A stretch of DNA of 64,000 nt from Lyophyllum atratum (lineage: Eukaryota > Basidiomycota > Agaricomycetes > Agaricales > Lyophyllaceae). The notes beneath the pieces were generated by a model. The model was not told the origin of the DNA. It worked only from the letters and a program-made list of their open reading frames with translations, and ran no database searches. A program made the translations under genes and the position numbers. This document shows positions 58,996-64,000 of the stretch, piece by piece (within the stretch, counting starts at the first letter, position 1; each line of letters opens with the position of its first letter). The stretch spans positions 124,001 through 188,000 of the forward strand of contig JACGCN010000059.1 in assembly GCA_014905825.1 (NCBI GenBank), in the 5' to 3' direction.

Positions 58996-61900
58996 TCAAC
59001 TTTCCCCTCGATCCCGATCAGTCTCCAGCAGGATATTCCACAATGCGTGCCAGGTTATCAATGGCTGCTTTTGTTCTCCCAGCAACAGTCCACTGAGCCT
59101 CCGGGGCCGGAGTAAGCTTTTCACCGTCGGCTTATTTTCTTCGTCAGGTTGGGGTCCCGAGGATAGCTGCATTTTAGCTGCATCGTGATCATCGTCGTTA
59201 TCTCGCCGACCTTTCTCCCGTCGTCTCTTCTTTGCGCTACGGAGGCTGGTTTCGCGCGTCAAGGAGTCGTCGGAGACCGCGTCCCTACTACGTTTAGTGC
59301 CTTGAGAGCCTATCTCCGGTGATGATCGCAGATGTCGAGAGGGATCGCTATTTTGATCGTCGCGCGAGGTGGCCTGCCGCTGCCCGTACGGGTGGGTCTC
59401 GTAGGCGGCAGAACCAGCAGAAGCGGAGGCTACTTGAACGTGCGAAGCAGGCAAGAACCTATTAGCGAGGCGAGATCTAGTCAAAGCATGTGGTGTAGGT
59501 GCGTTATCTGGGTGTGACCCCGATTTCGGTCTGATGGTGGTAGTTGTGATGATAGGCCGTTGATTTGAGATGTCCGCCGCTTTAGACTTAGACGAGGAGG
59601 GCTGCAGGAAGCTTGGCAGGACCCAGGCGCTGGGTTGGTACGGTGCGACCGGTTCATGAAAAGGGACTTGCACGGCATCAGGACCTTCTTTACGTTGGGG
59701 GTTAGCTTTTGTTCTCGCTTGCTCGGATGCGAATCGTACCTGATGGTTGTTTCGAAACTGGTCTCGCTACTGCTTCGCTCCTTGCTAGCGATGCAGCCGG
59801 GGAAGGCGCATGTTCACCCCGAGAGGAGTGGGTCAGAGGAGCACTCGGACCAAAGAGATCAATGTGGGTCTGGGCATCGTCTTCATCAAGCTCCTGGTCC
59901 ACGTCTAACATATCCACTTCGTCATCCAAAGGATGGGGACTCGTCTCTACCTCACTTCGGCCTTTAGGTTCAGGGTTCTCGGGGTCCCCCATAGTCATAT
60001 TAGAGTTATCGTCCTGAGGTAAGTGTAGCTGTGTTCCAGGGTTTACAACGAGCGATGCTTCATCATCTCCATAATCAGGAGACGATGGTTCAGCGTTGAA
60101 GGGGTCACCATCGTCATCGTCATCATCTGTCTCGCTGGGATCTGATGGCGGTGAGGCAAGGACGCTTCTGCTCCCCTTCGCAAGAGTATGAGTGTTGTGT
60201 TTCACAGAAGACTTCCAAGGAGAGGCTAGGTCTCCGTGATCATGAGCTTGGGTCGCATCTTGAGAGAACAACGACCCATGAACATGGTCGATATCCCCTG
60301 AGTCCCTTTGGATATGTTCCCCGGCTTCTTCTAAGCTTTGCAATTCAGCTTCGGGACGCTTCCGCGGTCTAGCCAATTCCGATAATTGGGAAAGGACAAC
60401 AGGTTGTGAGCTTCCCAATATTTTCTTCCGGGAGCGTGATTGTGATTGAGACAAAGATTGGGACTGAGTCTGCAATTGAGATTGCGAAAACGAAAACGAA
60501 TTGTCGGAGTTGGGAGCGAGAATGATAGGGTCGGCCAAAGGGAGGAACTTGATAGGTTGAGGCGGACGGGGCACTCTTCGCATGACTTCACCTCGAGTAT
60601 GGGTGGGTGGAGAAATTGTGGGAGATGGAATGAGTACGGTCTCTGGTGCAATAGTAACATGTGATGGCAGTGGTGGAGATGAGGGAGGTAGTGGTTCTGT
60701 ATATGTCTCTAGACCTACAACGGACTGGGTTGGTAAAGGCGTAGATGAGGAGGACGGCGTCGGTGACTTTTCCCTCGGAATTCGTTGGGCTGGTGTCGGA
60801 GGTCGAGGATGAGAGCTTGAAGTAGCATTTGGCCTGGCTTGAGCGAGTGAGGGACTGGGTGGGGCAGGAGAAGACGGGATGTGAGGATGTTCCGATTGCG
60901 GCCATTCTTCTTCTGAAAACGGAGTCGCGCTTCGTGATCGTGACGCACTTGTTGATGGCGTTGGTGAGGGAGAGAGTACTGTGATACAAGGCGTCAAGGA
61001 GGATTTTGTAAATCAGAACGTAATGACTAACGGGCATTGATTTGTCGACGTTTGTGAGGTGATTCGAGAGTATGCGCGTCTTCGTTCGTTTGTGGTCGCT
61101 GACTTGGCACATCATCCTCATTGTTACACACTTTCACACCCATCTTCAGCATTTATCGAGGGAGGAAAGGAGGGACTTGATGCACCTCTTATTGAAGCAA
61201 GAAAGGATGCGACAGCAGCAGGAGGTCGTCTGAAGATGGACTTTTTTGTAATCTGGCATCATTGTTAGAGAAAGAAATGTGAATTGCGAGCATTGGAACA
61301 CACTGGCCAGATCTCCGGAGAGACACGAGAAATATCTTTTGATGCAGCTGCAGTTTTGGTTCTGGTGGTATCAGAAAGCGCTTTCTTCTTTGCTGTCTGC
61401 CTTGTAGAACAAATCGTAGGTTGTTCAATCGAGGCCTTCGAGGTAGACGCGATTGGTGAGCTTTTCCTTAGCGCTGCTTGCCGGGCTTGCTTCCGGTCCC
61501 TCAAACAGTTTCTGGCACGAACATCAGCTAGTAACACAGAAGCTGTAAGCACCGAGACTTACCCACCGCCTCCATCCTGCTTCAGCCCCTCTGACCATTC
61601 CTTCAAATCACTGTTGGCGTCCAGTGGTTTGGGATTGCCAAACTTGGCTTCCCCGAGACTTCCGAGGACCGAGAAAGAATCACATTCGAGTGCTAGAAAT
61701 TTCTCTTGGGACATGCGACTTTTTCCAAGAGGAATACGGGTTAGAAAAGGTTTGAAATTTGATATGCAGATGAGAGCTGTCTTGTGCTGGGTCAAACGGC
61801 TGCCATTGAGTCTAGTTCTGAAGTGAGTTGCCGCAATGATTGGGGGAAAGACTGACGCGTACCTGGTGTATTCCTGAACTGCATCGCGACTAAAACGAAT

Positions 61901-62140
61901 AGGAAGTATATGTTCCCTGTCTGATACTCGAGCCCAAAGTATCTCGTCTGGATCATACGTTAGGAACTACCGAAGGGTCAGTCCGTAATTCAGAAGCACA
62001 AATTAGGATTGTGTCGATACCTCTACAAGCTGAACTTTTTTCTTTCGAGTAAAAGGCTTGATCGAAGAGGTGTTTGCGCCATACTCCTCAGCCAAGTTGA
62101 TGAGGTGCGCAGAGATCCACGGCACAATGGACTCCGACAT
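58996..62140 (-). CDS. putative shelterin subunit TPP1/Tpz1
   Basis: Interpreted as the telomere end-protection protein TPP1 (Tpz1 in fission yeast), which bridges Pot1 to double-strand telomere proteins and recruits telomerase. Starts at 62140 with MSESIVPWISAHLINLAEEY, like the W-I-x-x-L-I opening of TPP1 OB folds, then KKKVQLVE, LWARVSDREHILPIRFSRDA, RLTQHKTALICISNFKPFLT and EKFLALECDSFSVLGSLG, in the order of the human TPP1 OB strands. The rest is a long disordered Ser/Pro-rich linker with an SQ/TQ cluster near 60378-60500 and acidic patches, and a C-terminus KSLLRPRRLSGLLLGEQKQP, ITWHALWNILLE. Seven introns; the one at about 59722 is a 52-bp GTACGA...AAAG intron with GCTAAC branch site. 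Family name is inferred from motifs, since this family diverges quickly. Confidence 0.65.
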
Positions 62141-62972
62141 GGGATTGCGGGTCAGGTCAGGACTCGACAACTTCAAGTCGCGTTACGCGAATTGTAGCTC
62201 ACATCACGTTACTTCGCGTTTTCGGAGTGTAAAATAAACGGCCTAGGCCGGGATCAGAATCGGAGAGGCGATGATGTTGATCATGAAGTTGTTTAACACA
62301 CTGAAAACATGTTATATTACAAGTACGGTGACTTAAAAGTAGGAAGGGCATGCGACATGTAGCAGGGTTGAATACGTCAATTGGCATCACCATCGCCATG
62401 AGTTGAAGAGCATCAACGGACCGACTAATTCGCTTCTATTCATCATGACATTAGAGCCACGCGTAGATCTTTACCTCAAGGAGGACATGCTGCATCAAGC
62501 GTGATCACGGAACTGCTAGAAGGCAGTTTTACTCCACCGTCGCGGCGGTTGGGCCATCGATAGAAGAGCGGAAACAGGAGCGATGTATGCAGGTGATGCG
62601 ATGGATGAGAGATACACAGATAAAAGAGGAAAGAATCATGGAACCATCGATGGAGATCGGTACATCAGTTCTGCATTGACCGTGGGAAAGTTGGCATGAG
62701 TAATTCCGTTGTCTCGAAAAAGCTGTTGTCGACAACCGTTCAGTCCGCCGGCGACTTTTATCGTCGTCTCTTATTTTGGGCTTTCATCGTCGGGCGACAC
62801 GGTCTGCTCGACGTTCTGCTCATCAACCTCATTCTACTCACCTCTGGGGACGCTTGTTTGCTGTCCCCTCGCAACACTGTCGGCCCAGCTCAATCTTGCA
62901 AACTCTTTTTCTGCCTGGGATCCTGCCTCTCGACTCGCAAAACAGTCCTGGAGGGACTCCATTCTCATTCTC
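62141..62972. other. divergent intergenic region
   Basis: Separates the TPP1-like gene (-) from the last gene (+). A long plus-strand open frame lies upstream of the chosen ATG at 62973 (from about 62709) and may include a first exon of that gene, but it has no ATG of its own. Otherwise nothing. Confidence 0.35.
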
Positions 62973-64000
62973 ATGAGCGTCTCCGTTGGTGGCCTCGGTC
63001 TCATGTCTCTCCGCAACCCTTTTGCAGAGTTGGTTGGTATGGTCTTGGGCAAAACGGATCTTAGATCCATGTTTTGCCTCATCGTGTTTTTCATCGTAGT
63101 ATCTGTCCTCGGTTAGTCTTTCTTACCCTCTTTTATCACTACCTTGAGCACCGTTTCTCTTGCTTTTGCAAACTTCTTATACGCCACTCTACATCCAACT
63201 TACATTTTCCGTACTGCAGCTTATCTCACAAACCCTTCCGAGAACTCTTTTCGGACCTACCTCACGGAGCAGTCCTTTCGTCAGCATCTGAGTCGACTCG
63301 ATGACAATGCTGATGATGATGACAAGCGACAAATGAACTCTACCTCTCACTCATCTAAACGCAGCACTTTCCCCACGGCTCACACTCTTTCCTACGACAA
63401 CTCTTCCCCCTTCCACTTCGCAAATCGGGCTTCGATATCCCTCAGAACCCCGAAACATGTATTTCACAGCTTTGGCCTATTCACCGTGGCCGCGATGGTT
63501 CCTCTTGCGAGGTCTGCGCGTCCTGATGAACGAGAAACCCTGATTATATCTGATTCCTGGTATATCGGTGCCTTTGGGCGTTGGTGGCGTGGAGGCATTA
63601 TCGAGGCATGGTATCAAGATGTCATTGCAAGGACGAAGGACGAGGAAAGTTGGAGCTCCGGAATTTTGAGCATGAAGAACTTGGACAGGCTGAACGAATA
63701 TAATGGTGGGCCTATCCTTCATTTCGGACCTGTTTTCGAACTAACGACCTGATTATGTCAGGACTCCCCTTCTCGACGAAGAATCTTCCACCTCACCTGC
63801 TTTCCAGGGGCTCTCCTCCGAAACTAAGGAATCGCGAGAAATCTTCCCAGAGACCTACGACACACCCAGTTCGCAGCTCAACACCACCGCCTCTTCCGAA
63901 ATCAGCATCTTTACCTCTGCACACGGCTCGGCTGCCATCATCGGTGTCTGATAGGCCACCATTGCATTCCACACAGCCCACTCTGCACAACAACACTGTT
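62973..64000 (+). CDS. unrecognised membrane-associated protein, cut by window end
   Basis: Partial gene of unknown family. From the ATG at 62973 it reads MSVSVGGLGLMSLRNPFAEL and a hydrophobic helix FCLIVFFIVVSVL, then an intron (donor GTTAGT at 63115, acceptor TGCAG near 63219) into AYLTNPSENSFRTYLTEQSF, an acidic/Ser-rich segment, a hydrophobic piece FGLFTVAAMVPLA and WYIGAFGRWWRGGIIEAWYQ. A further intron near 63700-63750 joins to GLPFSTKNLPPHLLS and a Ser/Pro/Thr-rich tail open to the last base, so the 3' end is outside. An upstream open extension could add a first exon. The WYIGAF..WW region is the best handle for a search. Confidence 0.55.

Overview
The window is nuclear DNA from a filamentous basidiomycete, most likely an Agaricomycete. 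Genes are dense and split by many short introns (about 45-75 bp) with GT-AG ends and CTAAC/CTGAC-like branch sites. The contents fit: a GATA factor with the DUF1752 segment, a fungal O-GlcNAc transferase, short I9-type protease inhibitors, a SLAC1/Ssu1 transporter pair, a P450 with an Agaricomycete-style heme loop, and secreted GH16 and GH76 enzymes. No virus, transposon, CRISPR array, rRNA or convincing tRNA was seen. Exon joins were worked out by hand from reading frame, splice signals and family motifs, so gene ends are firmer than every internal junction.

Left part (1-16 kb): an AreA/Nit2-like GATA transcription factor (+), a Sec7-PH Arf guanine nucleotide exchange factor (+), a secreted GH76 alpha-1,6-mannanase-like enzyme (-), and two tandem TDT/Ssu1-type anion transporters (-).

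Centre-left (16-30 kb): an unrecognised fungal protein (+), two tandem I9-type inhibitors (-), an AlkA/Mag1 3-methyladenine DNA glycosylase (+), a PASK-like protein kinase (+), and a TPR plus SPINDLY-type O-GlcNAc transferase (-).

Centre-right (30-46.5 kb): an ArAE/Bre4-like membrane protein (-), a cytochrome P450 (-), a mitochondrial-type PPR protein (-) divergent from the cohesin kleisin Rad21/Scc1 (+), a secreted carboxymuconolactone decarboxylase-like protein (-), a GH16 glucanase-like enzyme (-) and a single-pass cell-surface protein (+).

Right part (47-64 kb): an Lsb1/Pin3-like SH3 protein (-), a Mediator Med25-like protein (-), the very-long-chain 3-hydroxyacyl-CoA dehydratase Phs1 (-), an Psr1-like FCP1/NIF phosphatase (-), a Yap-type bZIP factor (+), a protein I interpret as the shelterin subunit TPP1/Tpz1 (-), and an unrecognised membrane-associated gene cut by the window end (+).

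This is mainly a housekeeping and regulatory neighbourhood, not a biosynthetic cluster; most neighbours have no obvious joint pathway. The most interesting items are the TPP1/Tpz1 candidate with a dense SQ/TQ cluster, the Med25-like protein, the duplicated I9 inhibitors of which one uses a GC-AG intron, and genes whose start codon sits alone in a 3-5 bp first exon.
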